Assembly (NCBI GenBank): GCA_020746105.1
Contig: CM036618.1
Span: 94,668,122 to 94,732,121 of the forward strand
Length of the DNA: 64,000 bases
Origin: Trogon surrucura
Taxonomy: Eukaryota > Chordata > Aves > Trogoniformes > Trogonidae
Direction of reading: 5' to 3'
In this document: one piece after another, positions 26,132-39,738 of the stretch
Numbering within the stretch: the first letter of the stretch is position 1
Layout of the letters: the number at the start of each line of letters is the position of its first letter
Position numbers and translations under genes: made by a program
Notes under the pieces: generated by a model
Told to the model about the DNA's origin: nothing
Seen by the model: only the letters and a program-made list of their open reading frames with translations
The model's database searches: none

Positions 26132-27086
26132 ACAGAATCATAGAATCATATCAGCTGGAAGAGACCTAGAAGATCGAGTCCAACCTTTGTCCCAGCCTTA
26201 TCAACCCACTAAACAATTTCCCCCAGCGCAACATCCACCCATCTCTTAAACACCTCAAGGGACAATGACTCAACCAACTCCCTGGGCAGCCTGTTGCAAT
26301 GCCTGACAACCCCTTCAGTAAAGAAATTCTTCCTAATATCTAACCTGAACCTCCCCTGGTGCAATTTAAATCCATTTCCCCTCATCCTGTCACTCTCCAC
26401 TAGGGAGAACAGACCAACTCCTGCCTCTCTACAACCTCCCTTTATGCAGTTGTAGAGAGCGATGAGGTCTCTCCTCAGTCTCCTCCAAGCTAAACAGGCC
26501 CACATCCCTCAGCTGTTCCTCGTATGACACATGCTCCAAATCCTTTCCCAGCTTGGTAGCCCGCCTCTGTACCCTCTCCAGCACCTCAACGTCCCTCTCG
26601 TAGTGAGGGGCTCCAAACTGGACACAGCACTCGAGGTGAGGCCTCACCAAAGCCAAGTACAGGTAAATGATCTCCTCACTGCTCCTGCTGGCCACACTAT
26701 TCCTGATCCAGGCCAGGATGCCGTTGGCCTTCTTGGCCACCTGGGCACACTGCTGGCTCATGTTCAGCCGGCTGTCCACCAACACCCCAGGTCCCTCTCT
26801 GCCTGGCAGCTCTCCAGCCACTCCTCCCCAAGCCTGTGGCACTGCTGGGAGTTGTTGTGGATGAAGTGCAGGACCCGTCATTTGGCCTTGTTGAAACTCA
26901 TGTGATTGGCCTTGGCCCAGTGATCCAGCCTATGCAGATCCCTCTGGAGAGCCTCTCTGCCCTCAAGCAGATCAACATTTCCACCCAGCTTGGTGTTGCC
27001 TGTAAACTTACTGAGGGTGCCCTCCATCCCCTGGTGGGATGTTAAACAGTACTGAGCCCCCTGGCGAACATCACTCATGACCGGAC
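26132..27086 (-). mobile_element. CR1 LINE, 5'-truncated, about 0.95 kb, with octamer tail
   Basis: The tail is AGAATCATAGAATCAT as seen on the plus strand at 26132-26150. The minus strand encodes [54 protein letters not shown] and [20 protein letters not shown], in three frames because of indels. The 5' edge is close to the stretch encoding the end of the SVPQGS region (GGTCATGAGTGATGTTCGCC). A deletion near 27030 removes part of the ORF. Confidence 0.93.
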
Positions 27087-28728
27087 AAAATTAATATATT
27101 AATTTCTGAGGAAAGTAAAGCACAAATAAAAGCACATAATTGTGATGTACTGCTGGAAAGAAATAATTCATTTTAGAATACATATATCTTCACAAAAAAG
27201 GAAATGATACAGCTACTATTTTCTGTTTCCCTTCTCAGCTGTTCACACTTTGTGACCTAATTATTACTAAATAAAACGCTAGATTATCCCATGATCTGTT
27301 GTGATATAAAATGTTTGAACTGTTATCTGGCTAAGCACTGCACAGTAAAACTGTAGCTATGTGACTTGTGCAAGCTATCCTAAATGTTAGTTGTTTTTCT
27401 GTTAATAAATGTTACACACCAGCATATATTTTATTGCTGCACTTAAGAAAATTGTTATTTTTGAAAATATCGTATCAACTGCTTTGTTGGCACTAGTTTT
27501 TCTTAATGGTCTTCAGAAAGTCAAGATTTATTATTTTTGTAAATCTCGCACTGGTATCCCTGAGAGGGATAAATGCATAATATGAAAATTACTATATTGT
27601 AAAGGAATCTGGAAAATCGTTCCTGGATTCAGGTTTTCAAATCTCATATATTACAACTTACTGGATAGAAATATGCAACAACTCTGTTAGTTTCTAAGAT
27701 TGCACAGGTACCTCACAGTAGACTAGCACATACAGTAATAAGCACATTCTCAGTCTTTGCCACGCAGAGACTACAATCTGAATAGACAAGATGGAAGAAG
27801 AGCCAGAGGGAAGATATTTGCATCAAAAATGGGAATTGTGTTACAGAGAAGTCATTTTTTTCCTGAAGTTTATGCAGGAAGTCTCTAGCCCAGGCCGAAT
27901 TTGAACCTTCCAACACTGATTTTGAAAAGGTATGCGATCAGCTCTCATGATGCAGAAGCCCCTGTACTGTTATGTGACAGAGTCACGTAATACTGAAGGT
28001 GATGGGTTTAAGTTTCTTTAAAACCTCATCTGAATCACCAAATCAACCTCAAGGTAAAATATAAACAAATGAGGGGTATAAAAAAATTTTGATATAATAG
28101 TAAATGACTGACTGCCACCTGCTGTGCCTTAACCTTCTTCGTTTGACATTTGAAATATATCTGATTGTAGATTAAATGAAATCTAAGAGATTTCTTTCTT
28201 GTTAATAGAAAAACACATAACACAAAAATAAAGATTATTCTTCCCAGTAAGTGGAACAATCAATTACATTTCATAATCATAATTTTATAGAATTTTCACA
28301 TATAGACACCCACAAAACTTTCTCTTTTAATAAACTTCCTCAACTGTAAATTTTACTAGATAACACATACTGGAGTATAAATTAAATGGGACAAAATTGA
28401 ATTTTAGATGTAGGACTTTTTCTTCTCCCCTCTTGTTAATTCCCACTAAATCACAGCCTCACGGATCTGCTATTGTTGTATGTAAAATATTTTAAAGCTT
28501 TAGGAAAAAATACTGTATTCTCCATCGGAATTGCAAAAGTTAACGAATTTCTGGCAACAGGAACATTGTGTACTGTATGGTGAAAATAACATTTTGTATT
28601 TAATTTTAGAAAGAACTTAATTTCTTCTACAGGTATAAGCTCCAAAATGATTGCAACTTAATAGCTTGTTAAGCTTTTCCTAAATTAAAATACATTATTT
28701 CAGTTGAAGAGCTATCAACATAAACATT

Positions 28729-29032
<304 letters not shown>

Positions 29033-29118
29033 AAGATTTCCAAAGATTTCCAAAACACTGCATATTGCTAAACAGGAATGTAGTAAAGGGAGAAACGTTC
29101 ACCCTGCTCTAATTTTAC

Positions 29119-29325
29119 CTGTTCCAAATAATGTAGCGACAGGTTGATATATTTGGCTTCAGTCAGCAATCGACCTCCAGCTCCAGTCTTTGCAACACGC
29201 TCTGATCCAGCAAGGTCTACTAAGTGTAACTTGGAGCGTCGGATAGTTGCAGATCCAGGTTCCTTGCTAGAGATGTGAATAGTGAAAATGCAATGAGATC
29301 GGGTTGAGGCTTGATTCATTGGTGT
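29119..29325 (-). CDS. KIF6: KIF6 exon: switch I and switch II (207 bp)
   Basis: Exactly 69 codons, phase 0 at both ends. The exon opens [20 protein letters not shown] and contains switch I as NQASTRSH (threonine where most kinesins have the second serine of NxxSSRSH, as I recall for KIF6 in general). It then carries [18 protein letters not shown], with switch II DLAGSE, and ends [15 protein letters not shown], the start of the long switch-II relay helix. The acceptor is TTGCAG (29326 upward), the donor GTAAAA from 29118 downward, a moderate site. A plus-strand fragment of a TFG retrocopy ends 86 bp beyond the donor, inside the following intron. Confidence 0.97.
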
Positions 29326-32300
29326 CTGCAATGAAAAGAAAGGAAGAATCCTCGGTGTTCATTTAATAAACACATTCAGCAAAATTTCCGGCAATTGAAA
29401 TCACCTATCCAATTTTTTAGCTATTGAACCTGTAATAAATATGTAAGAAGAACCCAAAAGGATTTACCTGCTACTCAACGTTCTGTCCAAACACTTAACT
29501 TTGATCTGGACAAATTGTACTGCAAGCAACTATCCTTGTTCCAAGATATTCTAACAGAGAGTATATCAGCAAAGCAGCCGGCCTTACGATGATGAGCAAC
29601 ACTAAAGAATCCTAAAAAAGGGCACCTTGATCAGAGAGAGTTACTGATTCCTGATTTCCAAGAGATTATCAATTTCCCCATTGTAAGTCCACTTTTAATT
29701 TGGGTTTTTGTTTTGGTTTTTTTTTTTTTTGCTAGATAGCTCCAGTGTAACTAAGACTAGGACTTTCTGTAAGGCTTTAGACTTCCACACTTTCATTAAT
29801 TTTATGAAAAATACTAATTTGGCAAAATCACTATCAGAATTTTAGGTGGCCTGACAGAGTTTTCATAAAAGGTTTGACTTTAAATATACTTGGAATAGCT
29901 ACTGTCATATTTCCTTAGCTAGACACATGGAAATTCTTGGACAATTTTTAGAGATGTTCAGCTTTAGTATGACTTTAGTGGTTTTCCCACTGTGTTTGAA
30001 AAGAAGAACAGACAATTTTAACCATCTCTTGGATATTTAATTTTACTTTTCAGATGACCACATGCCATTACACAGGGACTTTTCTTAAAAAAACATACAA
30101 AAAAAATCTTTAAGCATCTAAAGCCTCTTTTACTTAGTTATATTAAGCTGCTGTTGTAAACTTTTAAACTACAGGAATTCCTTATCATCCTTGTTTTATA
30201 TATAACTAAAGCTTTAGAATATATACAGCAATTACAGGTTTACCTTCCAAAGAGTATTTTTATTTATAAACCATAATAAGTATGACGATATCAAGGCATA
30301 AATACTTGCCTTGCAGAAAAATATGATAGGGAAATAAATTAATAAATTACTGAGCTTGCATCTAAATTTATAGTTGTTTATAGTTGTTTAAAAAGATGAT
30401 TAAAAAATCCTGGTTAAGTCATGTACATTAATTTCTTGTCTATACTTTATTCCTCTGTTATTATAGACTAATTATTTATCTAGATTTACCATGAAATTCA
30501 GTCTAGATACACAAATTTATTGCATTTTTTTCCATAGTCTGCTTTGGTATGAAACATTTTAGCTACTAAAATAGCCTGCCTATTTCAAGGTGTCAAAGGT
30601 GTTGCCAGGTTAATCCAGAAAGGACAGCTTTTAACAGAAAGACTGCAAGCTGAATATTCCTTTACCAGGAATAATATGAACAACCGTAGTTCTTGTTTGA
30701 ATCATCTCCACTTTGATTTCCCAATATTTTTTTCCACCTTTAATAGTGCCACCACAACTGAACTGTTTTAGGGAACTGATCCAGCTAAAAGAAAAGAAAA
30801 AAAAGTCTACAAACCATAGATATTTAACCTGGATCAGTTTCCTAATTGAGTCACAGTGGAGCTGTAGAAAGCAGCTCTGCTAGAGTAATTAGAAATGGCA
30901 GCATACAGCGTGTGAACAAGAGGGTGGTGTGCAGGAATACTGTCTGATTGTAGCTGTTGATGTAAAGTCTGTAGTGAAATTACAGACCTAATACTGTTTT
31001 ATTTTGGGCTCCTTTACCTAACAAATCCAAGCCGTGAGGGAGAAGAGATTTGATCATTAGTTTACACAGATGAGAAATTTTAGAATAATACAGGCGATAT
31101 GCTGGCCCTGCTTAACTACCTATTTTTTAAGGATTGTTTCACAACCCTGTGAAAAGAGCATAAGAGCATCTGAGCGCAGTCACGTGCTACTGCGGTCTTC
31201 AGAGGTGAAGCTGATCAAATGAATGGGCAGTGACTTGTAGCATGAAAAGGAAAAGAAACAGGCTTGGGAAAAGGTGTCAAGCAAGAAAATACTCCCAAAT
31301 GTATTTAAAATGCAGTTACATCAAGAAAAAGTTATATATTGTTAAAATGTATTTTATTCAGCAATTCTGATTCCATGAGTAATCAGAGATTGCTTCACTT
31401 ACTTGAGCAGAAGAGCTATAATTTTACTACTTGTAGCTCTGTGAAGCAGGACTGGATATTTTGTTTTTCCAGCTCAAAATCCACAATAGAATTAACATTT
31501 AAAGATATTCTCCTCAATTTTCACATATTGCACTACTGTCATGGCATCAGTCAACTATACTAAGAGAGATCAAATATTAATACGAGTCTAGCTATGGAAG
31601 CACAATGTAAAAGTTGGTATGAAAGAAGCAGAAGAAATCATACTTTGGAATAAGCATCCTTAATCAAATTTAAGTTTTGCTACGCAGCAAAACCTCATGT
31701 ATTTCAAAATGTGGTTTTAGTCACACATGTTTAACTCCAGCAAAGGAAAAAAAAAATTAAAGCACAGAAGAAAACAATTTCAGTCCTCTGAGTACCAAAA
31801 GCTCATGGCAACATTTGGCCTGTTAGGCCTTTATTGTCTGTAGCAATACACTACCCACAACTTGGTTTTGTATGTTCTGAGCAAATTCTGCTGGACCAGT
31901 CATTAGAAATTCCATTGCTTTTCTCCCCATTTCTTTTGTCATGTAAAATGAGTGAAGCCAATGTGGAAGTCATTAGTTCAAATCTCAAACTGCTATTTCT
32001 ATAAAGTCCTTCTTCAGGGTAGAACCATGCTTTAATCAATACATCAATACTCCTTTCAGCTTGAAAACTGAAAACAAGCAAACAAACTTTTCTGGACTGT
32101 GTCTCAGAGCCTACTAAAAGGTTCCTTTAGTGGCTTTCAGAGTTCATTTGGGCTTTGTTAGCTGTATTCAGACCATATGTATATGAAATCATTCTCACAC
32201 TAATTTGATGTGATGAAGGGAAAAAAAGAAAGGGGAGTGGTCTAGCTCTCAGCAGATGGTTGCTATTGTGAAAGTTATATATAGAACAACTAATGAGCTG

Positions 32301-35300
32301 CAGTTCCTTACAAAGAAATATTTTTTTCCAGGAATTCTGTGACATCATCAACCACATCAGCAGAGTTCAGATGCTTTATGATATCACATGAACACTATAA
32401 AGGAATTAATGCCAGGTCATCAATTGCTGCCCATTTGTGGCATGGTAAAAGAGGAATTCAATAATGTTTCTTTCAAGATCATGATTTGGTAAAGCACCAG
32501 TGTTTAGTTTGATCTTGGAAAATACGTACAAGAGAGATTTAAAGCCACGCAACCCAGTATCGTTTTTCTCCAGCACCAGGATGTACCTGTGTTTTCTGAA
32601 ATTAAATAAACTGTATTGAAGCTTTGTGACTTTAAGCATTACATCTATTCATACTACGGTTGCAAGAAGGTGGTTTCTACTTAAATGAGAACCTGTAGCA
32701 CAGTCATATTGCAAGAAGCATCTGAGTCAGATGTTTCTGTCAAGGAATACAAGAGCATGGAAGGCTCAAAAAACTTATGGAAGCCTAAGTTATCCATTCT
32801 AATATAATTGTTATCTATTTAAACAACAAAATACTGCAGGAGTTCCTCTTTATATACAAGAATTTACGTATTTTCCAAATCCATTATTTGTTGCAGCTGC
32901 TATCATACATGTTGTTCTCACTAACAACAGCCAGAAATAGAATGCTACTGGTCTAAATACAGTTCTTAATAATTTAGGACACAAGAAGGAGAAAATTTCT
33001 TAAACAGGAGAAAAACATATGAAAAGCTGCTTGAAAATCACCATTAGACTAACAGAAGCTGCTACTATCTGGAATAATGTGTTTACTACATTTGCTAAAT
33101 ACACTCAAAAGAAAATACAGAAAAAAATTCAGCACAGCTGGGACAAAAAGAGTTCACAGGTGATAAATGCAGTCATTCAGCCCATATTGCAAACCACCTC
33201 CACTTGGCAGTTAATACAGTTCCAGTGGAATCTTTTCTTCTTTGAATCAAAATATTTAGATATCAGGACAACATCATTTGCCTGTATAATTGAACTATGG
33301 TGACTAGCCAAGGTTTAAAAGAAAAAAGACTGACTCTGAATGTATCCATTTTATTATTTTTAGAGAGAATGTTTCAGTGAAAATGCATAAAATTTTGTTT
33401 TAAGGAGAGTTTCTTTTTCCTCCTCAGTTTTTTTCACTTCTGAACTTTCGAAGAGCAAGGGAAAAAGAGAAAAGTACTGTGAAATGAGCATCAAAAGCTG
33501 AAATCAAACTGATTTTCTCCAATCTCAAGCTACAATCAGATGGATACCCGTAGTCAGAATTCTGTGAGCTTCAGTCACAGTTCAGATGGTAAGAAAAGAG
33601 CCACTGTCCTACAAGGATGACAATAAAGCAATCTAACTGGTTTTTTTTTCCTCTGGTTGAAGCTTATCCTTAGTATATTCTGGTGTTTTCACGTTGTTGG
33701 TTTATAGCACAGAACATCACGCATCTCTGCAAGGCTGAAGGAGCAGAGATTCTTTGTTGATAAACAGTGGAGGTATCTAATTAATATAAACTCCCCTGTT
33801 TCTAACAGAATCATGCTATATGGAAGAGCATGTACGTTGAAGAATAGGAGGTTCCTGCTTTCATATCTGGTAGATGAGCGAGACCTTGATGTATTTTTAG
33901 TGTCCTTTTTGATTAACATGGTACAAGTGAATGGGCTCCTCAAGAGTACTAAGGTACCCTTGACACATTCAAAATTGCAAATCTATTGCTGTGTAAATAT
34001 AAGGATCAGAATAGGTGCAATCTGACATTTCCCTGATTTCTCAAAGCAATACTTCACATTTCCATATTTACTAAAAGTACAGATTCATAGTTAGACCATG
34101 GTAACTGAGGTAGCTTTCAAAATAATTAATATTTCCCAGTGAGGATATTATTAAACTTGACATTATACAGTACCTTTTACTCATATAAATCCCAGAGCAT
34201 TTCAAGGACTATTCGAAGTAGTACGTGCAACCAATGATTATTTTACCACATGCAGAAATGAAAACACTTGTGCTGAAATGATGATGCTGTTTGGTGCTAA
34301 TGATACTACAGAACAGGTTTGTCAGAGTGGAAATAAATTAACAAGTGACACCAATGAGAAACCTAGGAAAGTAGAAAGTTATAATTCTTTCTGGAATTCA
34401 GCTCTAACATGGATAACATGCCTCCTTGGCAAAAGTGTCATTTAATCTCATATGTTCACACATTCAAATCCTGTTTTTCTTATTTCATCCAAGAAAAAAC
34501 ACATTCGAATGCTACCAGTGGCTTTCTTAATATAATAAAGAGAATATTAATCGACAATAAAATTAAACACAGAGGGGAATGTGTCCGATTCAGAGGCCAC
34601 AAGTCAGACCCCACAACTATCTTTAAATGTTTAAAAATATCCTTCTTTCTTGAAACAAATGTATTTAAACATTGCCAAAAGCTAACTCTTGCCCCATGTG
34701 TACTTCAAGCTTTTTAAATGATGGAACAAATACTGTCTACCATACACTGTTGTCCAGATTCAAATAACGGAGTATTACAGGTATAAACCCATGCACTATA
34801 ACATTTTCTTCCTCATTAACATTAAGTAATTTTTCATTAGAGAAAAAACAAATGCTAATTGCAAAGGCAGCTGCAGTATTCAGACATATGTGTTTCATAT
34901 AAATATTTTACAGTTTTGAAATTGATGCATACCCTTAGGAAGCTACTGGATCTCACTCTGCTATTTTAAGGGAAATACTAAAAATGTACTAAGAATTCTC
35001 TAAATTACAGAGGTTCAGGCATATAATTTCAAAGGATCACAAGAGATTCCTATAATAAAAATTTAGAAAAAAGCCACTCCTTTAGGAGACATATTAATAG
35101 TACATCTACCAAAATAAAATGGTTTGTGAACACTACTTCAGCAGCCAAACACTTACTTGTGTACGTGGATTTTTTTAGATGCTGCTGTTCCTACCTGTGT
35201 CATATGTGCAAATTAGTTTTTGGAATCCTTTGTTTGCACCTATGTGAGATAGGTAAATCATACACTTGGCTTAAAAAGATAAAATATAATAATAAATTCA

Positions 35301-37560
35301 GATTTTTTCTATAACTTTATGCTGAGATAGTTATGCCTGCAAATGTAATGAGAAACTGTGTTTCATAGGAATAATTTCTATTATTATGATAACTTTTATT
35401 TTAGCACATTTTCAGGTGCAAGGGCAAAATGCAGCCACTAGCTGAGGTATGGCAGAAATTACACTGTCATTTTTATTTTCAAAACGACCCTGCAACTCTT
35501 CAAAGGGTTATCTCAGGGGTAAAGCACTAGATTGCAATTCAGAGGCCACAGATTTCGTATCTGATCCCTGAGAGTCATCTTAGTATTTCCATAGCCAAAC
35601 TCCTCATCATTCAAAAAGATGAATCAAGCATTACTTAAATAGCATCGTAATCTTTTCTGAGGTCAGGAAATGTTATCATAATTCAATTACTGTTTAAAAA
35701 CGGGGATCTCTGAGGAAGAAATTATGGCTGACGTTGTAAGTCCTCTTCCTAGACCTCTATGTTAATCCCTCATTTTGGCAAACACTATTTTCTCATTCTC
35801 ATAAGTCATCATATAAAGTACCACAGCCACCTAAAGCCAAAAATGATAGATGACAATGAGTGATATATTCTGAATGCCTAAGAGGAAGCAGCACTCAGTA
35901 AACTCGCTGAACTGTACCTAAAAGGTACTTGCAGAAATTGCAAAGGAACTTTGTATGAGATAACTACAAATATAAATCCTCCACAGTGAAATCCACCACA
36001 TCTGAAGGCTTTGGAATCATATCAGCATTCAGACTAAGCGAAGTAACTACTGCTGCAATGGGTGGTAGTTACTCCAAGGAAGTATTCTCTGCATCTTCTT
36101 CTTTTAAGTGCTCTTCATAAAAGACCAACGAAACAATAATTTCATAGCGTTCATATAACAAAAAACTCTTTCTGTGGCAAATGCAGCAAAAGTGCCAATG
36201 ACACAGCATTTGCTAACCCAAGCCACTCAGACAATTCTCTACTACTGGGGTCCCACATATTCCCATGTCACTTCTCATATTTTCTAGCAAGTACTAGTAT
36301 GTCCCAAATAAATCTACCAAGTTGTAGATTAAAAAAATACGCTAAAGGAGATTTTTCTTCACACAATGCAGTTAAGACATGCAACTCTGTGTCACACAAA
36401 AATTTGCTGAGGTTAAAACAAGCACCTGCGCAAATTCATGTAAAGAAAAAAATACAACTAAAGTTGTTAGCTATAAACAGTCTGAAATAAATTAAAATTA
36501 GGATTTTTTTTTTGTTTACTTGGTTTATCTTTTACACTACATATTGCTTAAAACAAAACACAGGAACAGACATATCTTTGGTCTGACCCACTAAGAATAT
36601 TGTTTAAGTTTCACTGAGCATAACTTCATCTTGACCTTTAATGATTCACCGTCTTCATTAGTCCTGCTATTTGCTCATGAGTTTTAGTGTTTGGAATGTA
36701 TTTTCTCTTTAAGCAACATTTTCCAAACATACAATATTAACTGCCCTTTACAATTGGTGATTTATGATCCTGTCAGCAAGCAGTGCACCACTCTTTAAAT
36801 ATTCAGTATCATATTCATACACAGCTCATCTAAACTGATCAGAGATTTCCTGGAGATCTTTCCCCATGCAGTAAACTTCCTTTTTCTGTTCTCATTACTA
36901 ACTATCATGGCAGGTTTTCAAGCTTCTGAACTCAATGTCATCTCGCCTCCTCTATTACATTTTTTAAAGTTTCTCTCTTCTAAATTGAGTCAATTTTTCC
37001 ATTGCAATATCATTAAACAGTTCCTTGTCCCAATATTCATACCTACTTAAGCCCTTAAGTTCTACTTGATTATCTCTTGCCTTAATGTTTTTCTGCCTCT
37101 CAAAATGCCACTGCTGAAATAGCCTCCCTTGAGAAAGAGAGAACAAATCAGTTTTTCACCTATTTACATTTTGTAATCAAATGCTTCTCTTCCCCTGTGC
37201 TTGGGTGTACATGATCAGCCAGCAGAAACAGAGAGCTACTTGGCTATTTCATATACTTTAAATGTCTTTCTTGTAACTGATTTATTATGTATCCTTTCGG
37301 TCATTTAGAGAAAGAAATCCCATAGATTTCTGAAATAGAATTATCTGTGTTGTAGTAAAGACACATTGACAGTGCTCACATTATCCAATATAGTTTTTAT
37401 ATTTACATTCCAATGCTTATTTAATTGCACTAGGGAAATGTACCCAAAGAAGATACTCATTCATCCCAAAGGACCTCCAAAATACACATCTTATGTGGAA
37501 AAGTTTATGACCATTTTAACTCTGAGGGTGTTAAGTAAGATTTGTAGCAGCAATTCTCAC
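29326..37560 (-). other. KIF6: KIF6 intron, 8.2 kb
   Basis: Phase 0, GTGAGA to TTGCAG. It is notable for having no CR1 copy over 8 kb. The only element recognised is the tRNA-Cys-like relic at 35505-35572. A 10-bp tandem pair TAGTTGTTTA occurs at 30371-30390. Open frames here look like chance. Confidence 0.8.
35505..35572 (+). repeat. tRNA-Cys-like relic (tRNA-derived SINE head or tRNA pseudogene)
   Basis: The segment TCTCAGGGGTAAAGCACTAG followed by ATTGCAATTCAGAGG and GATTTCGTATCTGATCCC aligns in order with the D arm, anticodon arm and T arm of tRNA-Cys. The anticodon loop position reads TTGCAAT with GCA, the cysteine anticodon. The A-box-like part is well kept, the B-box-like part is decayed, and the acceptor stem does not pair, so it is not a working tRNA. 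It may be the head of an old tRNA-derived SINE or a retro-pseudogene of tRNA-Cys. No poly(A) tail or clear SINE body was identified. Confidence 0.6.
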
Positions 37561-37690
37561 CTCAGCAATCGTTCTGTTGGTGTCTCCCAAGAAAAGAAGG
37601 TTTAAGGCTTCCTCTTCACTGGTTGCTTGCTGAAGAGACAAGTTTTTCAGATGAATGTTTTGATCAGGATCTTCCATTATTGTCACTTTT
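37561..37690 (-). CDS. KIF6: KIF6 exon: motor-domain segment before switch I (130 bp)
   Basis: One base completes the proline codon, then 43 codons read KVTIMEDPDQNIHLKNLSLQ and continue QATSEEEALNLLFLGDTNRTIAE. This corresponds to the kinesin region with the nucleotide-sensing loop just before switch I, where the common family pattern is a hydrophobic strand followed by an alanine-rich helix and a GxxNR-like motif, here GDTNRTIAE. The acceptor is TGTAG (37691-37695) and the donor GTGAGA from 37560 downward. Exit phase is 0. The frame stays open briefly into the intron, so the donor, not a stop, defines the end. Confidence 0.96.
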
Positions 37691-37762
37691 CTACATAGAA
37701 AAAAAACCAAAACCAAACAAAACCCAAATGAAAACTAGAATTGTTGTAAGGCAATCTTTATT

Positions 37763-38688
37763 CATAGGAACAGAATGTGTTTGGTTGGAAGAGACCTTTA
37801 AAGATCTCTAGTCCAATGACCCTGCAGTGAGCAGGGACACCTTTAAATAGATTGAGTTGCTCCATCAAGCCTAACCTTGAATATCTCCAGGGATGGGGCC
37901 ACCACCACCTCTCTGGACAACCTCTTCCAGTGTTTGACCACCCACATTGTAAAAAATTTCTTCCTTATATCCAGTCTAAATCTACCCTTTTTTAGCTTAA
38001 AACCGTTACCCCTTGTCCTGTCACAATAAGCCTTGCTAAAAAGATTGCTTCTCTCTTTCTTGAAGGGCCTCTTCAGGTACTGGAAGGCAATTCTAAGGTC
38101 TCCCTGGAGCCTTCTGTTCTCCAAACTGAACAATCCCAACTCCCTCAAGCTGTCTTCACAGAAGAGGTGCTCCAGCCCTTTGATCATCTTCACGGCCCTT
38201 CTCTGGACCCACTCCCCATTCTTCTTGTTTTGAGGGCTCCACAGCTGGATGCAGTTCTCCAGATGAGATCTCACCAGAGCAGAGTAGAGGGGTAGAATAA
38301 TCTCTCTTGATCTGCTGGCCACATTCCTTTTGATGCAGCCCAGAATATGATTGGCTTTCTGGGCTGTAAGCACGCACTATTGGCTCATGTCCAGCTTTTC
38401 ACCCACCAGTACCCCCAAGTTCTTTTCTGCAGGGCTGCTCTCTATCACATCTTCCCCCAGACTATACTGATAATAAGGACTGCTCCAACTGAGGTGCAGG
38501 ACCATGCACTTGGCCTTCTTGAACCTGGGGCTCTGGGCAACCTGGTCTAGTGGGGGATGTCCCTGCCCATGGGGGGGGGGGTTGGAACTAGATGATTTTT
38601 AAGGTCCCTTCCAACCCTGACAATTCTATGATTCTATGATCAGGTTCACATGGGCCCATGTTTCCAGCTTGTCCAGGTCTCTCCATAC
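37763..38688 (-). mobile_element. CR1 LINE split by a second CR1 (nested)
   Basis: The minus strand encodes MLTAQKANHILGCIKRNVAS, LYSALVRSHLENCIQLWSPQ and [20 protein letters not shown]. On the plus strand its sequence stops at CTTCTTGAACC (about 38526) and resumes at CAGGTTCACATGGGCCCATG (about 38641). These two halves are adjacent in ordinary CR1. The intervening 115 bp is a plus-strand CR1 3' end. The outer element therefore predates the inner one. Confidence 0.92.
38527..38640 (+). mobile_element. CR1 LINE 3' end inserted in the minus-strand CR1
   Basis: A very short 5'-truncated copy: GGGCAACCTGGTCTAGTGGG, then CCCTGCCCAT with an expanded run of 11 G (38571-38581), TTGGAACTAGATGATTTTTA, AGGTCCCTTCCAACC and the tail ATTCTATGATTCTATGAT. 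Its 3' UTR is of the same type as the copy at 22047-22382. It interrupts the older CR1 in the opposite orientation. Confidence 0.9.
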
Positions 38689-39644
38689 GTTTCATTTCAA
38701 TTGTATCTAAAACCTAAATCCAATCATGATTAAACACATGATGGGTAAACAATGCATATTAAATGAAATGCTGTTGTTTTTTTTTTTAACTCTGTCACCT
38801 TCATTTTATTCCTTTATTATAAATCTTAATATAGAAAAGGAATATACAAAATCTATAATTATTAGACACAGCTTTGGGATTTTTTTTAATGAGATATAGT
38901 AAAATTTAAAGAGCAAGAGGTCAGATGAATCATCACAAATAATTAGTAGGGTGTTTTCTGCATTACCATAGTTATTTAAGCACAAGTGATACATAAAGCT
39001 TTCCACAATCTTGATGAACAGATAGGTATGGAATATTTCAGCATTAACACATCTGTAGCCAACATGTTTCTAATAAGATGGCATTTGTGAAGATTATTTG
39101 TCTTTTCATTCTTCACAAATGGTAATAACTACAACTGTAAATTATCCTTTTCTTAAATTGAAAGCAAGCAAACAGAATGTTTTTATTTCCACTGAGGTCA
39201 GAAATGCTCTTAGTTGTACTTCTTGAAGCCTGAAAGTTCAGAAAAAGGAAGTTAGATGGAAGTAACAAGGATATGACAAAAGCTCCAAGAAGAGCTACTA
39301 AATAATATTGAAACTACTTTTTGCTTCTTTAAATAGCCCTTTTACATAACAATTTTTTTCTTTTGGTCAGGTTACTGAGAGTTAAACATTATTGATTTTA
39401 CTGAGTGGCCAGTGAGGTCTCCTCAGCTAGGACATTCTATACTATCCAACATGATAGCCAAGAAGTTGCATCACTGATTTAAAAACTCCTAGAGTGAAGA
39501 CTCCAGGAAAATTTAAGCACCTTAATTTGGTGGATGAATGACATGCCCTTCAGCATGAATCGCATGCTCTGAGACAACTTAGAACAAGGAAATTAGAGCT
39601 TTTTTAAAAGATAGAGGTTTTCCCTGTAAGTACAGATAATACTT

Positions 39645-39738
39645 TATATACATACGTATATCTATATGTATATGGGTATACATATATCTATATCTATATA
39701 TATCTATATATACATATACCTATACATATGTGGGTATA
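39645..39738. repeat. TATATC/TATACA microsatellite-like tract
   Basis: About 90 bp built of TATATC, TATACA and TATG words, imperfect throughout. Confidence 0.9.
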
